Source: Akkermansiaceae bacterium (GTDB taxonomy: Bacteria > Verrucomicrobiota > Verrucomicrobiia > Verrucomicrobiales > Akkermansiaceae). From it: a stretch of 8,475 bases of DNA. Where the stretch lies: contig JALZVD010000267.1 in the NCBI GenBank assembly GCA_023300205.1, positions 1 through 8,475 on the forward strand. Direction: 5' to 3'. The notes beneath the pieces were generated by a model. The model was not told where the DNA came from. It did no database searches and saw only the letters and a list, made by a program, of their open reading frames with translations. The stretch's first letter is position 1, and each line of letters opens with the position of its first letter. Positions 1 through 6,335 of the stretch are shown here, in pieces. The position numbers and the translations under genes are program-made.

Positions 1-614
1 GGCGGATCATCTGACCACAACGCAAACACCCCGCCAGGCTCTAACTGCTCCTTCATATCCCGCAGCCCCTCGGCCTCATAAAAACTAGCATGTCGCGGAT
101 TCAGCAAATGATCAGGCGAATGATCTATATCTAGTAAAATCGCATGGAATTTCTTCCCTGCCACACCTGAGTCAAACCCCACACCCCCATCAGAAATTGC
201 ACGTTTAAAGAAGTCCCCGTGCTCAAACCTACAACGAGCATCTCCACTCAGCCCAGCCCCCAAAGGAACTAAACCTTCCCTATGCCAGTCTATCACAGGC
301 TGTAAATAATCCACAATGATCAACTCCCCCACAGAATCATGATCCAAAACCACCTTACCCGTATACCCTAATCCAAGACCACCCACCACAACCTTAAGCT
401 CATCAATCTCAGGGAAAATTGTCTCCGTCGCAGCCAAACCCAAAGTCGAAAGCGCCTCTTCCACCACCGTAAACAACGAAGACATCAAAAAATCTGCCCC
501 CAGCATAATTTCATAAACCTCCAAATTATCCAAAGTCATCATCCTCCTCTTTCGTAGCATCACCGGACCAAGTGGAGTTTCCTGATAATCAATTACTTTA
601 AAACTAGGTTGCAT
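1..614 (-). CDS. Spermidine synthase-like SAM-dependent methyltransferase, 3' end cut by window edge
   Basis: The first 204 residues are present and the reading frame runs off the left edge. The fold looks like the spermidine synthase/class I methyltransferase type. Residues 78-86 are the glycine-rich cofactor loop GGLGLGYTG, 101-111 read VDYLQPVIDWH (motif II region), 133-136 hold HGDF, and 159-167 read ILLDIDHSP where spermidine synthases have their acidic YDVI-type strand. Residues 191-204 (LEPGGVFALWSDDP) match the later strand of the fold. The N-terminal part (MQPSFKVIDYQETPLG) is a small beta region of the kind that precedes the Rossmann domain. I chose ATG at 614 because family-like sequence begins there. 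A second ATG pair after AGAGGAGG would remove conserved sequence. Whether it makes a polyamine or methylates another substrate cannot be decided. It is divergent from thiH by about 75 bp. Confidence 0.75.
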   Translation of the reverse strand, partial: MQPSFKVIDYQETPLGPVMLRKRRMMTLDNLEVYEIMLGADFLMSSLFTVVEEALSTLGLAATETIFPEIDELKVVVGGLGLGYTGKVVLDHDSVGELIIVDYLQPVIDWHREGLVPLGAGLSGDARCRFEHGDFFKRAISDGGVGFDSGVAGKKFHAILLDIDHSPDHLLNPRHASFYEAEGLRDMKEQLEPGGVFALWSDDP

Positions 615-690
615 CCCCCTATCTATAACCACAATTCACCAATAACCAATCACAACTTCATCCCCATTGACAATCTCACAACCATACTCC

Positions 691-1851
691 ATGAGTATCT
701 CATCCTCAATCATGTCATTCGTAGAAACATTCAACAAACTACCTGAACAAAAATCCGCCCTCCTACGGAAATTTGAAAGCCTCATTGCTCCTGCCAACAA
801 AGAGCAACTCGAAGCCATGGCAAAACAAAGCCAAACCCTCACCCTGCAGAACTTTGGCAAAACCATGCGCCTATTCGCCCCTCTCTACGTCTCGAATGAA
901 TGCGTAAACAACTGTACCTACTGCGGCTTCTCCCGTGACAATGCCATCCTCCGCACCACACTCACCATCGACCAAGTCGTCACCGAAGCCCGCCATCTCC
1001 ACGCCCTAGGATTCAGAAACATCCTCCTCGTCGCCGGAGAACACCCTAAGTTCGTCTCAGAAGGCTACCTTCAAGAATGCATAGACGCCATTAAATCCTT
1101 CATCCCCACCATCGCCATCGAAGTCGGACCCATGAAAGACCACCAGTATGGAGAACTCGTCAACCACGGCGCAGAAGGACTCATCGTTTACCAAGAAACC
1201 TACGTCCGTGACGCCTACGCCAAGCTACACACAGCAGGGCCAAAGAAAAATTTCGACTGGCGCCTAGAATGCCCAGAAAGAGCCTACGCAGGCGGCTTCC
1301 GTCGTATCGGCATCGGCGCCCTCTTCGGACTCGCACCATGGAGACAAGAAGCCATCGCACTCGCAGCCCACCTAGAATACCTCTACAAACACTGCTGGAA
1401 AGCATCATTCTCCGTCGCATTCCCACGCATGCGCCCCTACGCTGGTAATTACCAATACACCCCAAACCCAGACCTCTTCCTAAACGACAAATCACTCGTC
1501 CAGCTCATATCAGCATTCCGCATCTGCTTCCCCAAAGTCAACATCGTCCTCAGCACCCGAGAGCCAGCATCACTCCGTGACTCACTCATCCCACTCGGCA
1601 TCACCCACATGTCAGCAGGCTCACAGACAGAACCAGGCGGCTACACCGGAGCCGGACACGATGACCTTCACCTCACCGTCAAAGGTAAACGCGTAGAACT
1701 CACAGCAGCAGAAATCAAACCCTGCCAAAAAGCCACCGAGCAATTCACCATCGACGACACCCGCTCCCCAGCCAGCATCGCCAAGCTACTCCAGACCCAA
1801 GGCTACGAACCCGTCTGGAAAGACTGGGATGAAGCCATCCTAAATCACTAA
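691..1851 (+). CDS. thiH: 2-iminoacetate synthase (tyrosine lyase) ThiH
   Basis: ThiH is a radical-SAM enzyme that cleaves tyrosine to p-cresol and 2-iminoacetate (dehydroglycine), the glycine-derived part of the thiamin thiazole ring. The [4Fe-4S] motif CVNNCTYCGF is at residues 71-80 (CxxxCxxC, C71/C75/C78). Other hallmarks are LLVAGEHP, VYQETY, FDWRLECPERA, GIGALFGL, SFPRMRP-like AFPRMRP, LSTREPASLRD, QTEPGGY and the C-terminal PVWKDWDE, all collinear with E. coli ThiH. Compared with E. coli, an insertion of roughly 20-30 residues (about 319-349) separates QPGGY-type sequence from EQFTIDDTRSP. The start is uncertain: TTG at 667, ATG at 691 and ATG at 712 are all in frame and none has a Shine-Dalgarno sequence. 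I give ATG 691 (386 residues); 712 gives 379, closer to the E. coli length. thiS follows 11 bp later. No thiG or thiF is present here. Confidence 0.95.
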   Translation: MSISSSIMSFVETFNKLPEQKSALLRKFESLIAPANKEQLEAMAKQSQTLTLQNFGKTMRLFAPLYVSNECVNNCTYCGFSRDNAILRTTLTIDQVVTEARHLHALGFRNILLVAGEHPKFVSEGYLQECIDAIKSFIPTIAIEVGPMKDHQYGELVNHGAEGLIVYQETYVRDAYAKLHTAGPKKNFDWRLECPERAYAGGFRRIGIGALFGLAPWRQEAIALAAHLEYLYKHCWKASFSVAFPRMRPYAGNYQYTPNPDLFLNDKSLVQLISAFRICFPKVNIVLSTREPASLRDSLIPLGITHMSAGSQTEPGGYTGAGHDDLHLTVKGKRVELTAAEIKPCQKATEQFTIDDTRSPASIAKLLQTQGYEPVWKDWDEAILNH

Positions 1852-1862
1852 AACAGACAACG

Positions 1863-2063
1863 ATGAAAATCATTCTCAACGGATCTACAAAAGAAGTCGC
1901 AGCCGACATCAACATACTACAACTCATAGAAACCATCGGCTTAGCAGACAAACCAGTCGTCATCGAACACAACAAAACCGCCATCTTCCCCAGAGACTAC
2001 CCCAGCATCAACCTAACCGATAACGACCAACTAGAAATCATCAACATCGCAGCCGGTGGCTAA
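1863..2063 (+). CDS. thiS: Thiamin biosynthesis sulfur carrier protein ThiS
   Basis: This 66-residue ubiquitin-like protein ends in the diagnostic Gly-Gly (INIAAGG). In the family that C-terminus is adenylated by ThiF and converted to a thiocarboxylate that donates sulfur to the thiazole synthase ThiG. The beta-grasp pattern is visible: MKIILNGS at the N-terminus, a LIETIGL helix, VVIEHNKTAIFPRDYP in the middle (compare the VPREQW region of E. coli ThiS), and NDQLEIINIAAGG at the end. The length equals that of E. coli ThiS. It starts with ATG 11 bp after the thiH stop, so the two are almost certainly co-transcribed. No Shine-Dalgarno sequence precedes it. Its stop lies only 11 bp from the end of the convergent Rrf2 gene, with no terminator between them. 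MoaD also ends in GG, but the thiH linkage favours ThiS. Confidence 0.93.
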   Translation: MKIILNGSTKEVAADINILQLIETIGLADKPVVIEHNKTAIFPRDYPSINLTDNDQLEIINIAAGG

Positions 2064-2074
2064 CCACCTAAAAC

Positions 2075-2482
2075 CTAGATATAATACATATACGTATCCT
2101 CATTCCCCATCATATCCTTTAAAGAAGTCTCCTTAAGAAGCATATCTAAATCCTTACTAAGCTTAACCCAAGTGCTAGCAACAGTCTCAGCAGACTCCCC
2201 CTCCTTCACCGTAACATCTGCCACCAACCCTGAACTCACCGCCTTCACTATTTCATACAAACTAATATCCTCTGGATTTTTTTCCATGAAATAACCTCCG
2301 TGCTTTCCCCTCTTACTCTGTATAATACCCTCAGAACGTAGACTATTCAGTATCTGAACAAGGAAATTCGATGACACATTCTCACGTTGTGCTATCTCTT
2401 CTAGCCTCAGTATGCTATCTGTATTCTTCGCAAGCTGCACTGCCGCCCTACAAGCATATTCTAATTTCTGGGAAATCTTCAC
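2075..2482 (-). CDS. Rrf2-family transcriptional regulator, cluster-less (CymR-like)
   Basis: This 135-residue protein is a typical Rrf2 winged helix-turn-helix regulator. The N-terminus [18 protein letters not shown] is the family's first helix, residues 26-55 ([13 protein letters not shown]...SEGIIQS) the recognition HTH, and RGKHGGYFM (58-66) the wing. [11 protein letters not shown] (72-82) begins the dimerisation helix region. The only cysteine is C11. The three cysteines that hold the Fe-S cluster in IscR and NsrR, around residues 90-105, are missing, so it probably senses no cluster. It resembles B. subtilis CymR, which controls cysteine metabolism. The start is GTG (2482). An ATG is absent, and this is where the family normally begins. 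It lies head-to-head with cysE, only 20 bp away, which makes cysE and itself its likeliest targets. That target assignment is inference. Confidence 0.88.
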   Translation of the reverse strand: MKISQKLEYACRAAVQLAKNTDSILRLEEIAQRENVSSNFLVQILNSLRSEGIIQSKRGKHGGYFMEKNPEDISLYEIVKAVSSGLVADVTVKEGESAETVASTWVKLSKDLDMLLKETSLKDMMGNEDTYMYYI

Positions 2483-2490
2483 TAGAACGA

Positions 2491-2508
2491 ATCAATCATA
2501 TCATGGAT
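2491..2508. promoter_or_regulatory. Imperfect dyad over the Rrf2/cysE divergent start region (possible operator)
   Basis: The 18-bp element ATCAATCATATCATGGAT has 7 of 9 symmetric base pairs, is AT-rich, and covers the cysE start codon and most of the 20-bp gap to the Rrf2 gene. Rrf2 proteins bind AT-rich dyads as dimers, and autoregulation is common in the family. No comparison with other copies of the site is possible in this window, so this is a candidate only. Confidence 0.25.
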
Positions 2509-3342
2509 CACAACTCTAACTCCAATACCCACAAACTCTGTCATGCAACCAACATCGACACCAAGCAAAGCTGGCTATCCATCAAGCAACAAGCAACCAT
2601 ACTAGCACAAGCTGAGCCCCAACTTCAAGCCCTCCTCTCAGACGTCATCCTTAATCGCGAATGCCTAAACACCGCACTCGCAGCACGCCTCGCACGCAAG
2701 CTAGCCAGAGAAGACATGACCAGGGATGAACTCATGCCCCTCCTCCTAGAAATCTTCACCTCGGATGAAAGAATAACCGCCAGCGCAGTAGCTGACATGC
2801 AAGCCATCTTAGACCGTGACCCAGCCTGCCAGAACATGCTAGAACCCATGCTCTTCTTCAAAGGCTTCCTCGCCATCACCACCTACCGTATAGCACACCA
2901 CCTCTGGCACCAAGACAGGCGAGCACTCGCCCTCTACTTCCAGAGCATCACCAGCGAGGTCTTCGGCGTAGACATCCACCCCGGCGCGCAAGTCGGCTGT
3001 GGCATCATGCTAGACCACGCCACAAGCGTCGTCATGGGTGAAACCGCCATCGTAGAAGACAACGTATCACTCCTCCACGAAGTCACCCTAGGCGGAACTG
3101 GCAAGCAAGAAGGCAACCGCCACCCAGTCGTTCGCTCAGGCGTCCTCATCGGAGCAGGTGCTAAAATTTTAGGCCGCGTAGAAATAGGCACAGGTGCCAA
3201 GATCGGCGCCGGCAGCGTCGTCCTCCAAGACGTCCCCCCACACACCACAGTAGCAGGAGTCCCAGCCGTTGTAGTAGGCACCTCCAGCGAAGAAAACCCC
3301 GCACAAGAAATGAACCAAAACCTAGCCTGTGGCCTCATCTAA
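2503..3342 (+). CDS. cysE: Serine O-acetyltransferase CysE
   Basis: CysE transfers acetyl from acetyl-CoA to L-serine, giving O-acetylserine for cysteine synthesis. The 279-residue product (E. coli 273) has the alpha-helical N-terminal domain (about 22-155, including DRDPA at 104-108 and [19 protein letters not shown]) and a left-handed beta-helix of hexapeptide repeats (about 156-260). The active-site motifs are VDIHP (156-160), LDHATS (170-175, Asp171/His172), GGTGK (197-201) and RHP (206-208, His207). [11 protein letters not shown] is at 245-255. The C-terminal tail ends in isoleucine, as in CysE proteins that insert their tail into CysK. The frame is open 132 bp further upstream, but that sequence is antisense to the Rrf2 gene and lacks family similarity, so ATG 2503 is preferred. 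No Shine-Dalgarno sequence is visible, and the promoter must lie inside or against the Rrf2 gene. Confidence 0.96.
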   Translation: MDHNSNSNTHKLCHATNIDTKQSWLSIKQQATILAQAEPQLQALLSDVILNRECLNTALAARLARKLAREDMTRDELMPLLLEIFTSDERITASAVADMQAILDRDPACQNMLEPMLFFKGFLAITTYRIAHHLWHQDRRALALYFQSITSEVFGVDIHPGAQVGCGIMLDHATSVVMGETAIVEDNVSLLHEVTLGGTGKQEGNRHPVVRSGVLIGAGAKILGRVEIGTGAKIGAGSVVLQDVPPHTTVAGVPAVVVGTSSEENPAQEMNQNLACGLI

Positions 3343-3392
3343 AAACTCATAACTCCATCAACCCAGCGTCAACGGCGCGATAAATCACCCAG

Positions 3393-3423
3393 CCCATGGT
3401 CAGCAAAGCAACCATGGGTTTTT
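3393..3423 (+). terminator. Intrinsic terminator after cysE
   Basis: An 8-bp perfect stem (CCCATGGT at 3393-3400 with ACCATGGG at 3411-3418) closes a 10-base loop and is followed directly by five T's. It lies 50 bp past the cysE stop. The opposite strand has no T-run after the stem, so it acts only on plus-strand transcripts. The rest of the 3343-3541 gap holds a small 5-bp hairpin (AGGCT-gaa-AGCCT near 3440) and no credible gene. Confidence 0.85.
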
Positions 3424-3541
3424 CATTCCCACACACAAGAAGGCTGAAAGCCTGAGACATGCACAAAGAACTCCTCCACGCCAAAATCACTCTTCAATAA
3501 ACCTCATCTCCTCTGCTTCCTCATAAAGCTCTGAATCCCAC

Positions 3542-5344
3542 CTAAAATGGCCAAATCAGCGGAATCAAATAACTCGCCACCAACCACATAATCATCGCCA
3601 GCGGGAAGCCAGCCTTAAAGAAATCTCCAAACTTATATCCACCAGCTCCATACACAAACGTATTCGTCTGGTAACCAATCGGAGTAGAAAAACTAGCAGA
3701 AGAACCAAACATCACCGCCACCACAAACGGCCGTGCATCCACACCCATCCCAAACGCCACAGAAATAGCGATCGGAGTCAACAGCGCCGCCACCGCATTA
3801 TTACTAATCAACTCAGTCATCACCGCCGCTACCAAATACACCAGACACAGCACCAAATGCGGATTATCCTTAAATCCCTCCACCCCACTAGCGATCAACT
3901 GCGCCAGACCAGACTCCGTCATCGCCAGACCCACACCCAACATACCAAAAATCATGAAAACCACCTTCCACTCAATAGCCTTATAAGCCTCCTGCGGATT
4001 AATACACCCAGTCACCATCACCAATAACGCACAAAACAACGCAGTCTGGACCACCGGAATATTCATACCCAAAGGAGCACTCAAGGCCCCTATCAACATA
4101 AACAACACAATCGCCCCTATCGCTATCGGAGACTTCCTATTCCTCGTCTCCTGCAAGTTCGGCTCACTCAGATTAATAAAATCCTTCTCCTCAAACAACC
4201 TCCGCATCTTCTCAGCTGGCCCCTGCACCAGCAACGTATCACCAAACTCCAACTTCTCATCCTCAAACCGTTCCTGTAAATTACTACCCCGTCGATGCAC
4301 CGCCAAAATCAACACACCAAACTTTTGACGAAAATTCAACTCCTTCAGACTCTTCCCCGCCAGACTAGAATCTGGTCCTAAAATACCCTCCATCAACACC
4401 GCCGACTCAGTTCGCATCCCCTCAAGCCCCAGCCTCTCATTACCCCGCATATCAATCCCCTCAGAAGTAGACACCCCCATCACAGCAGAAAGCTTCCCCT
4501 TAAACACAATCTCATCCCCCTCCTCAAATCTTATCTCCGGCAGCGGATCTCTCACTCTTCTCCCCGCCCTCAAAACCTCCAGCACCCTCACCTTCTTCTG
4601 CTTGCCTATCTCTGTATCCACATAAGCCGTCTCTATTAGAGGCGACCCCACCTTAACAAACGCATGCGTGATAAACTCCCTACTCTCACTACTATCAATC
4701 AGCGCTGCTAAAGTCACCCTATCAGGTAACAACTTTCGCCCTATCGTCATCAAATAAACAAACGCCACACCCACAAAAACCAAACCAAGAGGCATAATCT
4801 CAAACATCGTGAAAGGCTTCATTCCTTTGTCCAAAGCTATCCCAGATGCTATCAAATTAGTCGACGTCCCTATAATCGTCATCGTTCCACCCACAATAGC
4901 AGCATAAGAAAGAGGAATCAGATACTTAGACGCCTTAAACCCCTGCTTACGGCATATCCCTAAAATAATCGGCATAAACACCACAACAACCGGCGTATTA
5001 TTCACAAACCCAGACAGAACAGCCACAATCAAAATCAAACTAGCCAACATCTTCAGCGGACTCGTCCCCACCAACTTCTCAAACCAGATACCCAGCATAT
5101 CTATCACACCAGTTCGCTCCAGCGCAGCACTCAGAATAAACATACAAGCCACAGTAATCGGAGCAGGATTAGAAAACACACTAAGCGCATTATCCGCAGC
5201 ACCATTATCCATGCTCAGCACCCCAGCAAGCACACAAGCCAGTAAAGCCCCCATCGCCACAAGCTCAGCAGATACCCACTCCTTAACAAACGCGGAAAAC
5301 ACCACCACGATAAGGACACTAAGGAATAATTGCTCTGCTGACAT
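3542..5344 (-). CDS. SLC13/DASS-type transporter with two RCK_C (TrkA_C) domains
   Basis: This 600-residue inner-membrane carrier has two hydrophobic halves (about 1-205 and 405-600) around a cytosolic insert. Each half carries family signatures: NNTPVVVVFMP (115-125) and GTSTNLIASG (159-168) in the first, ISNNAVAALLTP (513-524) and TPIGYQTNTFVYG (554-566) in the second. These are the SNT/TN substrate- and cation-binding hairpins of the DASS family. The insert contains two RCK_C-like domains (about 218-292 and 312-391). Each has the beta-rich pattern L.EV..RAGRRVRDPLPEIRFEEGDEIVFKG or V.ILAVHRRG...L.FGDTLLVQG. This architecture occurs in bacterial and algal sulfate carriers of the SAC1/SLT type. 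Nearby cysE and thiS favour sulfate or another sulfur anion, but dicarboxylates are possible. A weak AAGGGG sits 3 bases before the ATG. Confidence 0.88.
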   Translation of the reverse strand: MSAEQLFLSVLIVVVFSAFVKEWVSAELVAMGALLACVLAGVLSMDNGAADNALSVFSNPAPITVACMFILSAALERTGVIDMLGIWFEKLVGTSPLKMLASLILIVAVLSGFVNNTPVVVVFMPIILGICRKQGFKASKYLIPLSYAAIVGGTMTIIGTSTNLIASGIALDKGMKPFTMFEIMPLGLVFVGVAFVYLMTIGRKLLPDRVTLAALIDSSESREFITHAFVKVGSPLIETAYVDTEIGKQKKVRVLEVLRAGRRVRDPLPEIRFEEGDEIVFKGKLSAVMGVSTSEGIDMRGNERLGLEGMRTESAVLMEGILGPDSSLAGKSLKELNFRQKFGVLILAVHRRGSNLQERFEDEKLEFGDTLLVQGPAEKMRRLFEEKDFINLSEPNLQETRNRKSPIAIGAIVLFMLIGALSAPLGMNIPVVQTALFCALLVMVTGCINPQEAYKAIEWKVVFMIFGMLGVGLAMTESGLAQLIASGVEGFKDNPHLVLCLVYLVAAVMTELISNNAVAALLTPIAISVAFGMGVDARPFVVAVMFGSSASFSTPIGYQTNTFVYGAGGYKFGDFFKAGFPLAMIMWLVASYLIPLIWPF

Positions 5345-5381
5345 ACACCCCTTCTACCCTAACAACTCACCGTCATCTAGG

Positions 5382-5399
5382 AAAAAATACATCCGTATT
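5382..5399 (-). terminator. Weak hairpin with T-run after the ArsC/Spx-like gene
   Basis: On the minus strand a 5-bp stem (AATAC/GTATT) with a GGAT loop is followed by four further T's, just after the TAG stop of the ArsC/Spx-like gene and before the transporter gene. The stem is short and AT-rich, so termination would be partial at best and read-through into the transporter is likely. Confidence 0.3.
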
Positions 5400-5400
5400 A

Positions 5401-5760
5401 CTACTTCAAAAAAGTCGCAAAAAACTCAGCCCACAACTCTTCCTTAAAACCATTAATCACACCATCCTTAGCAATCACCAATGGCCGCTTTACCAAGTTA
5501 CCATTCTCGCTAAGTAACTTCAAAGCATCTTTTTCTGAAAGAGTCGGAAGAACATCCTTCATCCCAAGACTCCTATAGTCCATCCCTGAACTATTAAATA
5601 ACTTCTTCAGCCCAAGAACCGCGCAAGCCTGCTCCAGCTCCGCCACACTCGGCGGCTGCTTACGTACCTGGATTGATTCAAACTCAATCCCATGATCAGC
5701 TAACCAACTGTTAGCCTTGCGGCAATTGCCTCAACCGCTATATCCATAAATTTTCACCAT
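5401..5760 (-). CDS. ArsC/Spx-family redox protein with in-frame TGA at the first CxxC position: candidate selenoprotein
   Basis: Read through one TGA (5731-5733), this gene encodes 119 residues of the ArsC/Spx/YffB thioredoxin-like family. The N-terminus MVKIYGYSG-U-GNCRKANSWL aligns with B. subtilis Spx ([20 protein letters not shown]), placing the TGA at residue 10, exactly the first redox cysteine, with Cys13 retained (UxxC). Downstream family features are KKLFNSSGMDYR (52-63), the loop NGNLVKRPLVI (86-96) with the family's cis-proline, and the final GF...W segment. The frame has no other stop and ends at TAG. A SECIS-like stem-loop follows the TGA (5698-5716). The start is ATG 5760. A fragment beginning at GTG 5646 lacks the first beta strand and active site and would not be a functional fold. 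Alternatives are a point-mutated pseudogene or a sequencing error at one base. Substrate is unknown; it lacks evidence of being a true arsenate reductase. Confidence 0.82.
5698..5716 (-). promoter_or_regulatory. Bacterial SECIS-like stem-loop downstream of the in-frame TGA
   Basis: In the mRNA, GCUAAC (5715-5710) pairs perfectly with GUUAGC (5704-5699) around the 5-base loop AGUUG. A G-U pair (5716/5698) extends it to 7 bp. The loop begins 21 nt after the UGA and has G as its second base. Bacterial SECIS elements generally place the apical loop roughly 16-37 nt past the UGA with a G in the first two loop positions, so the fit is good. A lower helix is possible: CAAUU (5728-5724) with GAUUG (5689-5685), plus CC (5722-5721) with GG (5691-5690), leaving G5723 bulged. 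The element is inside the coding region, as expected in bacteria, where SelB binds it. Confidence 0.65.
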
Positions 5761-5762
5761 AG

Positions 5763-5794
5763 CAAAAATAATAGGATCTGACACAGCCAGACCC
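5763..5794 (-). terminator. Intrinsic terminator after infA
   Basis: On the minus strand GGGTCTG (5794-5788) pairs with CAGATCC (5780-5774), 7 bp with one G-U, around a 7-base loop, and is followed by TATTATTTTT. It lies just past the infA stop (5803-5805) and just before the ATG of the ArsC/Spx-like gene, so the two are probably separate transcripts. The U-run also contains TATTAT, which could serve as a -10 box for the downstream gene, but no matching -35 is visible. Confidence 0.65.
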
Positions 5795-5802
5795 TTCCCT
5801 AA

Positions 5803-6063
5803 TTATCCTATACGAAACGTAATTCTCGCTTTCGTAGTATCATAAGGAGACATTTCCATTCTCACTCTATCTCCTACTACCAAGCGGATAAATCGCTTTC
5901 TCATCTTACCAGAAATATGAGCTAGCACCTCGTGCCCACTCTGAAGCTCAACCTTAAACATAGTGCCAGCCAAAACGACCTTCACAATACCCTCGATCTC
6001 AACCGCCTTATCTTCGCGATCATCTACTACCTTCTTCTTATAAGGACCTCCCTTTCTTCTCAC
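5803..6063 (-). CDS. infA: Translation initiation factor IF-1, with basic N-terminal extension
   Basis: IF-1 binds the ribosomal A site in the 30S initiation complex. The S1/OB-fold core is unmistakable: [62 protein letters not shown], roughly residues 17-84 of the 86 given here. The core alone matches the usual length of about 72 residues, so even the GTG start (6063) leaves a lysine/arginine-rich extra N-terminus ([13 protein letters not shown]). That GTG has an AAGGA 5 bases upstream. The same frame stays open further upstream without ATG, GTG or TTG. An ATA codon (6126) sits 5 bases after a strong AAGGAG and would give a 107-residue protein beginning M-A-G-R-P-K-K-G. I report the canonical GTG start and treat the longer form as a separate finding. 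Confidence 0.9.
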   Translation of the reverse strand: MRRKGGPYKKKVVDDREDKAVEIEGIVKVVLAGTMFKVELQSGHEVLAHISGKMRKRFIRLVVGDRVRMEMSPYDTTKARITFRIG

Positions 6064-6131
6064 TGGCTTCCTTTTTCCGGTGGCACGTTTTCTGGCACCA
6101 GCTCCTTTTTTTGGTCTTCCTGCTATAATTA

Positions 6132-6137
6132 CTCCTT
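6132..6137 (-). promoter_or_regulatory. Strong Shine-Dalgarno sequence upstream of the annotated infA start
   Basis: AAGGAG on the minus strand lies 63 bases too far from GTG 6063 to serve it, but is 5 bases before the in-frame ATA 6126 and 2 bases before the in-frame ATT 6129. It is the best ribosome-binding sequence in this intergenic region, and it is what raises the possibility of a non-canonical start for IF-1. Confidence 0.5.
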
Positions 6138-6300
6138 GTTTGATTAATGGTTGATCTCCCTGTATCGGGAAACGCGCGTATCATCATGATTTCTCGCACA
6201 TTCGCAACCCTTAATTTACTCCAAATGAAGGTTTTTCACTATTAAATCAGCCCACTCAGTAAAAAAAGATCAGAAATCAACAATTCAGCCCAGATTTCGA

Positions 6301-6329
6301 TTGACACTTACGCTCCGGCTTCATAGGTT
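6301..6329 (+). promoter_or_regulatory. Sigma-70-type promoter for rplM-rpsI
   Basis: A perfect -35 box TTGACA (6301-6306) is separated by exactly 17 bases from TAGGTT (6324-6329), a weaker -10 with T, A and final T matching. The GC-rich stretch GCGCGCCCC right after the -10 resembles the discriminator of growth-rate-controlled ribosomal promoters. Transcription would start near 6336. Confidence 0.6.
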
Positions 6330-6335
6330 GCGCGC

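Noticed and set aside
1181..1495. 104-residue arginine-rich minus-strand frame over thiH
   Set aside because: It is a shadow of C-rich thiH codons, with no domain.
2371..2502. N-terminal extension of cysE to 2371
   Set aside because: It runs antisense to the Rrf2 coding region and has no resemblance to the CysE N-terminus. ATG 2503 gives the normal length.
2934..3338. 134-residue minus-strand reading frame over cysE
   Set aside because: It is rich in Pro, Thr and Ser as expected from reading hexapeptide-repeat codons backwards, and has no start signal.
3436..3460. CTGAGA motif resembling part of a TPP riboswitch
   Set aside because: The other conserved helices and the CCTGAT-type segment are absent, and no thiamin gene lies downstream.
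3485..3541. Short open stretch after the transporter stop (WDSELYEEAEEM-like)
   Set aside because: It is in a different frame from the transporter, has no start codon, and an upstream stop lies close. The transporter already ends where its last membrane helix does.
5401..5646. Stand-alone 81-residue protein starting at GTG 5646
   Set aside because: It would begin after the first beta strand and active site of the ArsC/Spx fold. The upstream frame continues the family sequence through the TGA, so this is the 3' part of a longer gene.
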